Shown here: positions 13,259 to 27,300 of the stretch, one piece after another
How positions within the stretch are numbered: the first letter of the stretch is position 1
Layout: each line of letters starts with the position of its first letter
Origin: Siphonodentalium dalli
Taxonomy: Eukaryota; Mollusca; Scaphopoda; Gadilida; Siphonodentaliidae
Assembly: GCA_032622095.1 (NCBI GenBank)
Contig: CP136066.1
Location: 143,373,559-143,437,558, forward strand
Direction of reading: 5' to 3'
Length of the DNA stretch: 64,000 nucleotides
The notes under the pieces: model-generated
Databases searched by the model: none
What the model saw: only the letters and a program-made list of their open reading frames with translations
What the model was told of the DNA's origin: nothing
Position numbers and translations under genes: made by a program

Positions 13259-16200
13259 GTAAGTTTCCTGTAAGGTATATTATATGCGCGCCCCAGGAGG
13301 AGCAACAATTGTTTGTTTCTGTGTATAGGGATGCATGTTAAAGTGATGTGAAACACTCCGGCAGGGTGAACAAATAGAAATGGAGAATAATCTTGGTAAT
13401 TTTTTTAGTAGATATTTTTACAAATATTATATCCAAATAAAAGGCCGTCCGGCCACAGTGCCCCCGAAAAAGTGGCTTCATTGGGGGCATCAGCTTTTCT
13501 GAAGAAAAAAATAACAAGGACCCTAAATCCGAAGCAACCAGACAAAAATGGGTGGATCGTACCCATATTCGAACTTGACCTGTATTTCGAGCTGATAAAC
13601 GCACATTCCAAATTTGATTAAGATATGATCGCACAAACTAAAGCTATCATCCGGAAACCAGAAATTGACAGGATTCCAAGTCGAAAAAGGGCCACAACTC
13701 TCGCAAAAAATGGGCGGAGCAAACCCATATTCGAACTTGACCTGTATATAGGGCTGATAAACTCACATACCAAATTTGGTTCAGATATGATCACACAAAC
13801 TGAAGTTATCATCCGGAAACCAGGAAATTACAATATTCTAAGTAAAAAAAGGGCCATAACTCTCGCAAAAATGGGCGGAGCAAACCCATGTTCGAACTTG
13901 ACCTGTATTTTGGTCTGATAAACTCACCTATGAAAATTTGCTTTTGATCTAATAACCCGAAACTAAAGTTATCATCCGGAAACCATTTCCGACGCACACA
14001 CGCACGCACGGACACCGACTATTTTAACAGTCCCCCGAAAAACAAAAACGGGGGACAATTAACTACATACATCGTTATTCTTATATATTAATTAAGTAAA
14101 GTGTCTTTCGGTGGCGAAATCGTTTTCGTTACGTTATCGCCGATAGATGCGTTCCGAATCGAGATGTAAATATTTACATTTGAGCGTAATTCACACGATG
14201 TTTTCTATTGAGTGGTAGGCGATGTTTGTAGAATGCTGCGTCCCCTAGTTGGCGTAGCGCCTGCATGCCAACTTATAAGTTTCACGCACAATATGTCATT
14301 AACCTTATAATGTTACGAGTATAACAAACAACATGCGGCCATTTATTGAACTCATTTCGGCCAATTTGGCCGGTTACTTCATGTGACTTTTTCATCTGAC
14401 GTGTGTGTCGGATAATTGATCTGGAGGATTTATGTAAATGTTAGCCCAAACTACATTTCCAAGTAACGATGGTTTTGTTGTTTATTTTGAGGAATAATAC
14501 CGCGTCAGATGAATTCAGCCCAAATATGTTAACAGTTGTCGTGTCAAACATTCGGCAGTAGGTTAGCGTTATTTAGTATTTGTGGATGTCCTTTAACATG
14601 GGGAAAATAGACTACTGCGCTTGAACGAGCATGTGAATTTGTCGTTTTTAATGTACAGCAACTTGATAATCAATAACAGAGGCATTCTCTGTCAAATAAG
14701 GTCGCTCTATTTACGGTATTAATTGCGGAACTTTCTAAAGTAAACTACGCGTAAACGGATACATACGGTAAATTATAGAATGTGCCGGAATCGGCCTAAT
14801 CGCCCCATGGCCAACTCGCCCAGTCGACGTGTGTCAATTCGGTACCTACTATAACATGTACCCGAGTCCGATTCGGAATAAAAGATGTATACGGGTGTTA
14901 TATAGCGTTTGGTCCGTTGTTTCTCAATGAATATTATTGAAATTTGGTGTATATGTCCGGGCTGGGACATGGAATACAACAACGTTTGAATTGTTTTTAA
15001 ATTTACAAATTTGTTGATTTTATTCAATTTTTTTTCGTTCTGAAAACACACTATAAAGTGTATATAATATAATAACGAACACGAGACATACATAATTTAT
15101 AAACTGTTAACAAAAGATATCAAATTCAATACATGACAAAGATGACTCAGTGGAGTTTATAAAGTGAACATAAAAACATTGAGGTAAGAATCTTTTTAAG
15201 GAATGCAACTTTATTTAATGATAATAAACACATAAATTAAAATAACAAACATGAGACATACATGATTTATAAACTGTTAACAAAAGATATCAAACTCAAT
15301 ACATGACAAAGATGACTCAGTGAAGTTTATAAAGTGAACATAAAAATATTAAGGTAAGAATCTTTTTAAGCATTACTAAACCGTTTAGCACAGACCACAG
15401 TCCACTTCACTCATCCGATCATCACCAAACTTCATATTTATCTTGATATTGATCTATCAGATGAGAGCTATCAAATATTTTTTTAATTTCATAGGAAAAA
15501 ATGGTCGCCAGCGGCCATATTGCATTTACGTTATATTTTATCGCGTCATGTCGATATCTAGTATTACTTAGAAATTTCACCTTTCCAGATTCATAATTGC
15601 TCCATTGACTGTAACAGATGAAAATATTCCCCTCTTCGGATAGAGTGTCACTGAAACTTTATTTTGTCAGACTGTCTGTATAATCCATGATTATATATGG
15701 CAATAATCTGTAATAAGATGTAGCACTATTTTATTTTATATTTACACGCAGTGCTGTTTTTATACATCAATTCTAATCCCCCTAGATCATCATGTGATCG
15801 ATCATACATCGCGCGAGGACCTGGTTGAATTAAGGGGGGTTTTATGGATCACTTCTGTCCTCAAGCTAGATTATACTTATGACATTTAATGGCATGTTTC
15901 TAACGTGGAGGGTTAGATATGCTTGAGAAACCACCACTCTTTAATTCACACCAAGTTCTCAGCTGTCATGTTCGGATATTAGAACCCATAGCCATGATAT
16001 ATGGTTTATTTTGTGTATACTAGTAATATAGTTATTTTCAGTACCTTTATATACCAGTACTGTGTATAACAATGCATATAAATTAATCCATGTATACATG
16101 TATATTGATTCAACGGATTCAGTGGTTTTGTCCATCAGTCTATCAAATTTGCGGGGAAAACATGGCCACAAGCAGTACACCCTGCTAAATTTCGAATTTG

Positions 16201-19200
16201 AATCAATTGGCGCACCCTGCAGCCAGCTTTTATTGGAGAACTTTTTCTTATGTGGATATTTTGGGTCACCGCTAGATGTGAGCCATATTTTGTTCTCAAA
16301 CTGTCCTTGTGAAGACATCACTGCCAGCGGTGATCTTCAATTTTACTATTTTTATGGCTAAATAATTTGGTTGATCCTACAGACGACACCCTTGTCCGAT
16401 CGTCATCAGATTCCACAATTATCTTCTGGATAACCAGGGTGAGAGTAATCTAATTTTCCCGAATTTCGTTAAAAAACATTACCACAGGCAGCAATTTGGT
16501 ATCTTACTCTTTGATCCTCTTTTGCATGACTGAATTTTTTAGCAACTGTACAGACATATCCCTCATCTGGTTTTTTATATACATGTATATCTCTTCATGC
16601 GGATAGCCAGTATTACGTAGGTACTTCAACTTTCTGCATTCCTGTCATCATTTGAAATATAAAAATTTACCTGATACATGCACCCTTCAAAATTTGTTTC
16701 GTCGTATCTATTTTAATGACCCGTATGGTAATATTGATACAGATATATTTGTCAAACATTTCTTTGTACAATATACAGGTATTTAGTTTGTAACTAAATC
16801 TAGAAATATATAATAGTAGCTCGTGGACCCCACTTCGTCCGGGATGTTCCCCTCTGATTTTCGGAGAAATGCGCGATTTAACCTTGAATTGACTATTTTA
16901 AAGGTGAAGGTCATGTCGGGGTCACGATTTGACCCGTCCAAAACACTCCCCGGACAAAAGTCACGACAAAAGTACCCGTCGAAATCCGCCCGGCTTTATA
17001 CCCGATTTGACCTTGAATTGACAATTTTGAATGTCAAGATCAGGTCAGGGTCATGATTTGACCCACCCGAAACACTCCTGGGACAAAAGTAACAGTAGGT
17101 ATCAAATTTCGTTGAAATACTTCCGTTTTACCAGATTTGACCTTGAATTGATCTTTTTGAATGTCAAAGTCAGGTCGGGATCAAGATTTGACCCGTCCAA
17201 AATACTCCCTGGAAATAATTTCCCCTAGGTATCAAATTTCGTCAAATCTGTCCGGCAGTTTTCCCGGCCATAGCTAACAGACAAACAGACAGACAAATGT
17301 CCAAAATATATATTAAACTAGCTGATGTACTCGACTTCGTTCGGGCTAGTTAGGGATTTTTTTTGTGATCGCCTCCATCTGGACAGTACCCAGTATATAC
17401 AGCGTCTGACCAAACTATTGTTCAATTGGTCCAGAAACATGCCTATATCAGCACGTTCGAGAACATGGTCCCACGTGAAATTGGACCCGTCCATATTGCT
17501 CCCGGGATCGAAGTAGTCCTACACACAAATTTTTAGTCGGATCGGTCAAGGTCCAGAAACATGCCTATGAGCGAGGTCAAGTTGACACGTTAAATACCAA
17601 ATTCGAGCAGTGTTAGAGTCTATAACACATACACACATGCATTCACGCATACACACATACATACATACATACAGACAGGTGTTTCAAAATGTATAATCGA
17701 TAGCTACAACAATTCTATGGTAGATAGTTCACGGCCGACCTGATGCATGCATCTTAGTTTTCTTGTAGCATTATATCCGTCCAAAATCAATCACTGCGTG
17801 GGAGTCATTTGGATATATACTTATTAGCGAGTATTCAGTTATTAGGCGTTTAATGCTATAACTATACACACACTATTGATATATGTAGGCTTCTCGTTAT
17901 TTTGAGACATTAACTTTTCCCGCCACACATACGGCATATAATGAATATAGTCTGTGGAACCTGACTATTGTTTCACGCGATAGTTCAATGTCGTGTACAC
18001 AACCAGTAATCGGCATATACCTGTGATTTTGCGAACACCCTCTAATTATCATTGGCTGTGACATTGGTTTGTAGTTTTCGGGTGCAACCTTCACCAGGAA
18101 GTTCACATGATAATTGGCATGCTCTCCGATTTATGTCGCCTTTCATGAACATAAACACAGAAGGAATAGCACATTCCATCTATGACATCCATCTGGCACA
18201 GTCAGATACCTGATGCTGTTTCAAAGAATGCTATTAATATAACCACAAGTTAACAGTCATCGCTGCAATACTAGGTGCATTCATGCAATTTAACTCTTTG
18301 ATTACAAAGTATTAATTGACGAGTAGTTGCCTTGGGAAATGTTCAGATACAAAATATGCCCGTTGAACTTATTATTCCTGAATATTTACCACAAATGAAT
18401 AGGAATCCCTATTAACTGTATTTAGTAGAGGCTCTTATGTCCATTTTCTGGCTCCAAGGTTCAAGCTGTGCTGAAAATCTTTTGACCAATTGTTTGGCCA
18501 AATCTTTTTTGTTTGTTTGTTTTTCGTTTTAATTTTTTTGCCAAATTAAAATGACTTTGACCAAATTTAATCATAATTTTCTGGTCTCACAATTAAGGAT
18601 TATTTTTGTTATATCTAGCATCTAACATTCAATATAATTATGTCCATACCTTCAAATGACGTGTCTATACACATGTTGGGAACTTCAAGCCTGACACACT
18701 ATTAGCTTGAATGTGTCCCAGAAAACTGTTGTCTGATGATCTTCCTGCGGGTTGAAACTTGTCATCAGGTAGAACCCCCCAGGTACCAGTTGGAAAACAA
18801 AAACTTCCAAGTCATGAGAGGGTGCAATTAATATTTTATTTAGTTGGAATTTCGGTTAGGGTTCAATTGGGGGGAGATGAAGTTGGAAATCCAAAATTGG
18901 ACACAGACATGACAATTGGAACTTATTCCCTATTCCTTATTCCTTATTTTCAAAAATGTCGCTTTCGACCGATTTGACGGCATGGGTGGGTGGCCCGCCC
19001 CAAATACCACCTAGAAACACCCGACCCCCCACCCATCACCCCCGGGGGGTGCCACACCGAGGGGGTGAAAATGGGGTATGGACAATTTTCGAGAACGGTA
19101 AGGATTTCGACCGATTTGACGGCATGGGTGGGTGGCCTGCCCCAAATACCACCTAGAAACACCCCGACCCCCACCATCACCCCCGGGGTGCCACCCAGAG

Positions 19201-22200
19201 GGGGTGAAAATGGGGTATGGACCATTTTCGAGAACGGTAAGGATTTCGACCGATTTGACGGCATGGGTGGGTGGCCCGCCCCAAATACCACCTAGAAACA
19301 CCCCGACCCCCACCCATCACCCCCGGGGGGGGGTGCCACCCAGAGGGGGTGAAAATGGGGTATGGACCATTTTCGAGAACGGTAAGGATTTCGACCGATT
19401 TGACGGCATGGGTGGGTGGCCCGCCCCAAATACCAACTAGAAACACCCCGACCCCCCACCCATCACCCCCGGGGGTGCCACCCAGAGGGGGTGAAAATGG
19501 GGTATGGACCATTTTCGAGAACGGTAAGGATTTCGACCGATTTGACGGCATGGGTGGGTGGCCCGCCCCAAATACCACCTAGAAACACCCCGACCGCCCA
19601 CCCATCACCCCCGGGGGGTGCCACCCAGAGGGGGTGAAAATGGGGTATGGACCATTTTCGAGAACGGTAAGGATTTCGACCGATTTGACGGCATGGGTGG
19701 GTGGCCCGCTCCAAATACCACCTAGAAACACCCCGACCGCCCACCCATCACCCCCGGGGGTGCCACCCAGAGGGGGTGAAAATGGGGTATGGACCATTTT
19801 CGAGAACGGTAAGGATTTCGACCGATTTGACGGCATGGGTGGGTGGCCCGCCCCAAATACCACCTAGAAACACCCGACCCCCACCCATCACCCCCGGGGG
19901 TGCCACCCAGAGGGGGTGAAAATGGGGTATGGACCATTTTCGAGAACGGTAAGAATTTCGACCGGTCGGGGTGTTTCTAGGTGGTATTTGGGGCGGGCCA
20001 CCCACCCATGCCGTCAAATCGGTCGAAATTCTTACCGTTCTCGAAAATGGTCCATACCCCATTTTCACCCCCTCGGGGTGGCACTTCCCGGGGTGATGGG
20101 TGGGGGGGTCGGGGTGTTTCTATGTGGTATTTGGGGCGGGCCACCCACCCTTGCCGTCAAATCGGTCGAAATCCTTACCGTTCTCGAAAATGGTCCATAC
20201 CCCATTTTCACCCCCTCTGGGTGGCACCCCCCGGGGGTGATGGGTCGGGGTGTTTCTAGGTGGTATTTGGGGCGGGCCACCCACCCATGCCGTCAAATCG
20301 ATCGAAATCCTTACCGTTCTCGAAAATGGTCCATACCCCATTTTCACCCCCTCAGGGTGGCACCCCCCAGGGGTGATGGTGGGGTTCGGGGTGTTTCTAG
20401 GTGGTATTTGGGGCGGGCCACCCACCCATGCCGTCAAATCGGTCGAAATCCTTACCGTTCTCGAAAATGGTCCATACCCCATTTTCACCCCCTCTGGGTG
20501 GCACCCCCCGGGGGTGATGGGTGGGGGTCGGGGTTTTTCTAGGTGGTATTTGGGGCGGGCCACCCACCCATGCCGTCAAATCGGTCGAAATCCTTACCGT
20601 TCTCGAAAATGGTCCATACCCCATTTTCACCCCCTCGGAGTGGCACCCCCGGGGGTGATGGGTGGGGGTCGGGGTGTTTCTAGGTGGTATTTGGGGCGGG
20701 CCACACACCCATGCCGTCAAATCGGTCGAAATTCTTACCGTTCTCGAAAATGGTCCATACCCCATTTTCACCCCCTCGGGGTGGCACCCCCCGGGGGTGA
20801 TGGGTGGGGGGGGGGGGGTCGGGGTGTTTCTAAGTGGTATTTGGGGCGGGCCACCCACCCATGCCGTCAAATCGGTCGAAATCCTTACCGTTCTCGAAAA
20901 TGGTCCATACCCCATTTTCACCCCCTCGGGGTGGCACCCCCGGGGGTGATGGGTGGGGGTCGGGGTGTTTCTAGGTGGTATTTGGGGCGGGCCACCCACC
21001 CATGCCGTCAAATCGGTCGAAATCCTTACCGTTCTCGAAAATGGTCCATACCCCATTTTCACCCCCTCGGGGTGGCACCCCCCCCCCCGGGTGATGGGTG
21101 GGGGGTCGGGGTGTTTCTATGTGGTATTTGGGGCGGGCCACCCACCCATGCCGTCAAATCGGTCGAAATCCTTACCGTTCTCGAAAATGGTCCATACCCC
21201 ATTTTCACCCCCTCGGGGTGGCACCCCCCCCCCCGGGGTGATGGGTGGGGGGTCGGGGTGTTTCTATGTGGTAATTGGGGCGGGCCACCCACCCATGCCG
21301 TCAAATCGGTCGAAAGCGACATTTTTGAAAATAAGGAATAAGGAATAGGGAATAAGTTCCAATTGTCATGTCTGTAATTGGACACCTCCTCATGGACGGA
21401 GAGGAGAGCCTCTGACTTTTCGTCTCTGACGGTTAACGGATTAACTGTGTCGTTTGCTCAGATATTTATGTGACCATCAAATCAGTGTCCCCATATAAAT
21501 ATTTCAAATTATTTATTCGGACGTTTTGTTTCCGGAAATGTTAGTCTCGGCTGTGTTAAAAATTCCGGCAGTACTGGTGTTTTACTATATTTGCCTAAGG
21601 ACATGAGCTTGACTGATTAAATAGCTGATTACATCCACCCGAATAAGTCCATGATAATTATGTTTCTAAAATAGCTTTTACACTAATCAGAAAGTATGCA
21701 GGTGGTGTTGACATATCAGGCACCGGAGCCGCGAGTTCGCTTGAGGGATAATTCGGAGGTATGCTCTCCTGGAAAATCTTGATTATTAAAGGTACTCAAC
21801 CCGATCAGACGCTCCTAATTTACTATCTCTTTGATTCGAGTCGAGGAACCCACCCATGAAAGCTCAGATAACTATAAAAACAAGTGATAAAGCGGCCAAC
21901 TTTCGTGAATACTCAAGTGGCCGTATTACACTTGTTTTTAGAGTTATCCATCTTCATCCGCAATATTGACCGAGACCATCCTTTTGATGGCGTGTTTCTG
22001 GGCCACAAACAAATGAGATAATAAACTTCAAAAATCTTTATCTGATCACTCTGAGCTTTGATGGGTGGGTTCCTCAACTCGAATCAAATATTTGTTTACC
22101 CCCGAAGCCAAAGAAATAGTAATTTAGGTCAAATTTTAGGAGCGTCTGCTCGGATTGAGTACCTTTAACTACAATTTGATGCGTTCTGGTGGTTTATATG

Positions 22201-24275
22201 GGAGACCAACTTCACATTTATTAATCGCAATCCAAAGGAGCTGAAGCACAACTCAATTGCGCTGAAGCGGAATTTATCGTGTATATTTTAAAGGCCGGTC
22301 TATAGGTTGCTATTGCTTAGCGAGTTATTTAACTTACTTTAACACACATTACACCAGTATTTTGGGTATACTTCGTTATATTTTCCTATCTGAGACACCA
22401 AAAATCTAAATCCATATCAAGTGGGAATCGTAGCTAAAATGTCGGAGTAACGATGTGAGTATATAACGTGTTTTTGGCAATGAACCGTAGCGAAATTTAA
22501 TGTGACAAATTCAGGGTTTTATAATGATATTTATGCATATACATTCGTTCTGTCATATTGTTATGCCACATATGTGTACGGGCAGATCGAGGGGCATCAG
22601 TATATATAAAGTGACAAAACTAGTCTCTCAATCCCCTTAATATATATTGTAGGCCTATAATATGTATACAATAACAATACATTACTCTCTTATTGCAACC
22701 TCATCTTTATTGATAGTCTGGTCGATAAAAGGTTTGACCTAGAACCAATTTGGACTATGTTTGTTTGTATACCATTTTGAAGAGGAATATATTCTCTATA
22801 GCATATCCAAAATCCGCTTTGACCATTTTTTTTAAATTCAGGATGGCGTCCAAAATTAACGCCATTTCCCTATAAGTCAGTTTGATGCAATATAGTGAGA
22901 ACATATTGTTATGTTTACACATGTATACATTTTTGGGAAGCTCTATGACATAACGCCACGTTTTTGTGTCAAAATTGGAACTCCCCGTCCAAAATGGCCA
23001 CAAAATGGCGACCGGAAGTGGAAACTTTAACGTGTTTTACTAATATCTTTAAAATCAGTTTCTTCTTTTTGGGACTGGTTGAGAAGTGTGACTTTATTTT
23101 GTTCTGACCCTATGAGCAATGGAATATGACATTCATGGGGTCCCCACCCCCTCCGATCACTAAATAAAAAAAAAATCACCATTGGGATTCTACATCATTC
23201 TAGTCATAATTTCATCAATAGATTCGAAGAAATGTGCAATGTAAGCGACGCATTCTATTTCTTGTGGATGTTCCAACTGAATGATACCAAAATTGTCAAT
23301 TTAGTTCAAAATGGCGGCAAAAATATGAATATACAATTTGTGGGTGATGCACACAATTGATTATTCTGCCTTATATACATTGAATAATAACATTGTTGAT
23401 GCACCTTGGTTAATTGTTACTATTTTAACCACTGAAAATACAATAATTGTTTGAGGTTTCTGTCACAAAGTTGACATAAAAATCGGCAAACACTTCACTG
23501 TCCAGGTTTGACCATTTTTAAAAGTAAAATGGAACTATCTTCAGTATCACATTGTCTTGATATGTGTCACACTGAGGTGTTTTAGACAAAATTACTCAAG
23601 ATGGCTTGCAACATGGCAACAAAATTTGGTAAAAAGTTTATTTGTCACATATATTCCAAACATTGTTCTCTGCTGTTCCGAAAAGGTAGCAAATTGTTAA
23701 CTGACTTGGTTACTAAACATGCTACTTAATCAACTAAATGTTCTAGCCTGGTTGTCCCAGTATCTTATGAGCATGACAAGTTTAAGGGATGCAGTATGGA
23801 TTTTTGCCGAAAACTTGTTTTGGGATTCTGTACATGTTATGAACAGAAATGGGCAGAACGTTGAAACGGAACTGAGGGGGGTCGTATTATGTGGCTACTC
23901 TGGCCCATTAGTATCAACATTGATCAACTTAATTCAGTGTATACAAGGAGTGACTATATGATCACGAATTTGGCTTATAAGAAAACAGCGAGAGGCTGAA
24001 TTGTCTGGAATATAAGAATGGCCGTGTGCGAGGTGTGGGACATTGGTATATCTAGAAGGGCTGTAAGGCCATTAGTGAGGTATATGTGTATAACTAGAGT
24101 GATTCTATGGTTAAGGTTATGGGTTGGGTGTGTATGTTTATCTTTAGTGTCTTTATGGCCATTTGTGTCGCAAATATGAATAGAGGGAGTGTGGCGCATA
24201 GGTATACCAGGAGTGACTATATGGTCATGATGGGGTGTACATGTATACATCTAGTGGCTATATGGCATGCATGTG

Positions 24276-24325
<50 letters not shown>

Positions 24326-27300
24326 CATAGAGTGACTGTATGGCCAATGGTGTGGCGAATATGTTACTGCATGTTCATTAATGTAGTGAATATGTATACA
24401 GGTCGTGACTATATGGTCATGTCCGATGTGTAGGAGTATACCTGGTGCGTCTGCATGACTACTCACAGCTGTATGGTCATGTGTTGGGTGTATGTGTATA
24501 CCCAAGTGTGGCTTATGGTAATAGGTGAGGTGTATGTGCATAAAGCGAGTGACACATGGCCATTTATGTGGCGTTCATGTATATATGGAGTAACTGTATT
24601 GTCATAGGTGGGTTGTAATGGTGTACCGTTAGGTGACTATCACTTTCCACAATAACTCAACTTAGTGGCGTTTTATATGCAATGTGAAGAAAACGTTTTT
24701 TTTCTGACAATAGTTTATCAGCTACTCAATGTTGATGCTAATGCACCAGAGTATCCACATAAAATGACCCCCCCAGTACACACCGTGCCAACGTTCTGCC
24801 CATCTCCGTTCAAAAACATGGACAGAATCCCAAAAGAGGTTTTCGGCAAAATCCATACTGCATCCCTTAAACTTAATTTGTCATGCCTCATATGGTATTG
24901 GGACAACCAGCATATAACATTTAGTTGTCTGTTGATTAAATAGCATGTTTAATAAACAAGTGTGTCATTTTCGCTAACTTTTCGGAAAGCAGAGAAAATA
25001 TGTGACAAATCAACTTTTCGCCAAATTTGGTTGCCATCATGCAAACCATCTTGTCTAAAACACCACAGTGTGACAACTTTTAAGAAGATTAAAAAATATA
25101 AGCACCTTTGATACCAAAGATAGTTCCATATTACATGAAAAAATGGTCCAAACCTGAAAAGTTATTTTTTTTTGCCAAGTTTATTATAAAAAAATTCCCA
25201 TAATTCTGGTTATTTCAGTGGCTAAAATAGTAAAAATTAATCATGAAACATCATAACTGTATATTTCACAGAACAGTCAATTGTGGTCATAAATCACAAC
25301 TTATAATCGGTTGCCTAGCACGCTGGTGCAATAGTTACCATGTTTCAAAATTTAGCTGCCATTTTGACAGCCATTTTGAGCCAAAGTGACAGTTTTGGTA
25401 CCATTGAGTTGGATTATCCATAGGATATAGAATGCATCACTTAAATTGCACAGATCCCATTTCTTGATGAAATTATGACTAGAATCCCAATGGTGATTGT
25501 TTTGTGAAATTTTATACCGCGTTCCGTAAAATCGAAGTTTTGAGTGATCTGAGGGTTGGGGACCAAATGAATGTCATATTTCATTGATTCAATGGTCATT
25601 TAACATCTTAAATACAAAATAAGCTCACAATTCTCAACCAGTTCCAAACAGCGGAAACTGATCTTAAAGATATATGTAACAAATGTAACATTTCCACTTC
25701 CGGCCGCAATTTTTGGCGGCCAGCTTGAACAGGGAGTTCCAATTTTGGCATAAACAGGTGACGTTATGTGTTAGCTTCTCAAAAATGTATACATGTGTAT
25801 ACATATGAGAATTGTTTTTACTATAATTGCATCAAGCTGACTTAACGGAAAATGACAGCCATCTTGGATGCCATCTGGAATTACAAAACAAAATATCAAA
25901 GCGGATTTTGGATATGTTATAGAGGATATCGTCCTCTTCATAATGGTATAAAAACCAATTTAGTCCAAATTTGTTCTAGGTTGACCCTAAATTTGAGTTT
26001 ATCAATCAGACTATGAAGACACAGTATAGTCACGATCCTGACTCACACAGTCTTGGTTATCTATAGAAGATGACATACTTTTCTCTCGAGCAGATTTGGC
26101 AACTTTTAAATGTCAGCTTGCTTTCTGGCGAGACTTCAATTATTATGTAGTTACACCCGTATACCCCAGCGTTTATAAATTGATGTTGATGCGGCATATT
26201 GTTTCACGAAATTTTATAACATGTATGTCTTATCGTATGGATAATGGCGCCGGTGCAGGGGTGGTAGAGGCGGCAATTGCAACTATTGCCTTCCACACAA
26301 GGAACGGGTGGGCATAAAGTCTCATATATGTTCCATGCATAGAAATTAGTGCAAATTCCAACAAAATGGTCCACACAACTCTGGTGAAAATTGGCGGGCG
26401 GAACCCAAATTCATGCTTGGTCTGTATTTTTGGCCAGTAAACTCACATAGCAAATTTCATTCCATTCAGTTCAGACTTACTAATGTTACCATCCGTAAAC
26501 AAAACAAAAAGCGTACGGACGGACAGACGCGCGGACCGTCGGACGTCTCGGCCAACAACATAATAAGTCCGGTTTTTTTTCAAAACGGGCGAAAACAAAT
26601 GAAGCCCTTTCACTGAGAATTTGGAAGCGTATCAGTCTGAACATGGGTTCGAATATTGACATTACAGATCTGGTTTACCGTTATACTGGAACAGCATAAC
26701 GCACTTCCTCCGGGATTGTATCTGTAACAATGAAATCACTGGTACTGGCGTGTATCTTATTTATGGAGGCACGGTGGGCGCTCTTTATTGTTTTTCCATA
26801 TCAGGAATGTCTCAAGAAGAAATACCCTTTACTGTTCCGTGCATGCTGTCCATATATATCAAAATCCTATGAGTTTAATGATTCTTTCTATAAAGCATAT
26901 GCGAGTCCATATAGTATATAAGAGAATACAAAATCGAGCATAATAGTTTTGTATTTAAACCCGCAATGTGTACGTCACATGTCGACAAAGCATACAAATT
27001 TTCTTCCTATAGTCTTACCCAAAATCAAAATAGACTCACGATTTGTACACATACGCAATTACATATCTCCTTTTTATTTGGGAAGTCAAGACATTATATA
27101 ATCTCGACTCGTGAGTCTCTAGAAAACATGTGAAAGTTCCCTATAATAAATATAACCGCGTACATCGGGCTTTTAGCAATAAAAGATAAGGCAGAATCAA
27201 ATTATTTCGAATTTTTGTAAAATAAACAACATTTATCAGGACATAACTGGCCGTTTTGTTTAGAGCAATTTAGTTCAGTTTGATAAGACACGACTTGTAC

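Noticed and set aside
20250-21341. 363-codon open frame and many 70-220-codon frames on both strands
   Set aside because: They are translations of the 142-bp satellite. The unit is not a multiple of three, lacks stops, and stays open in several frames at once.
26630-26672. Candidate Rab exon 2 ending ..ILTLQIW
   Set aside because: Stop codon just upstream, poor donor (gtttac) and no acceptor. The exon at 27380-27440 fits phase and family far better.
26730-26921. 63-codon frame with a signal-peptide-like start (MKSLVLACILFMEARWALFI)
   Set aside because: Inside Rab intron 1, no splice or polyA signals, no recognised motif. Length is within chance.
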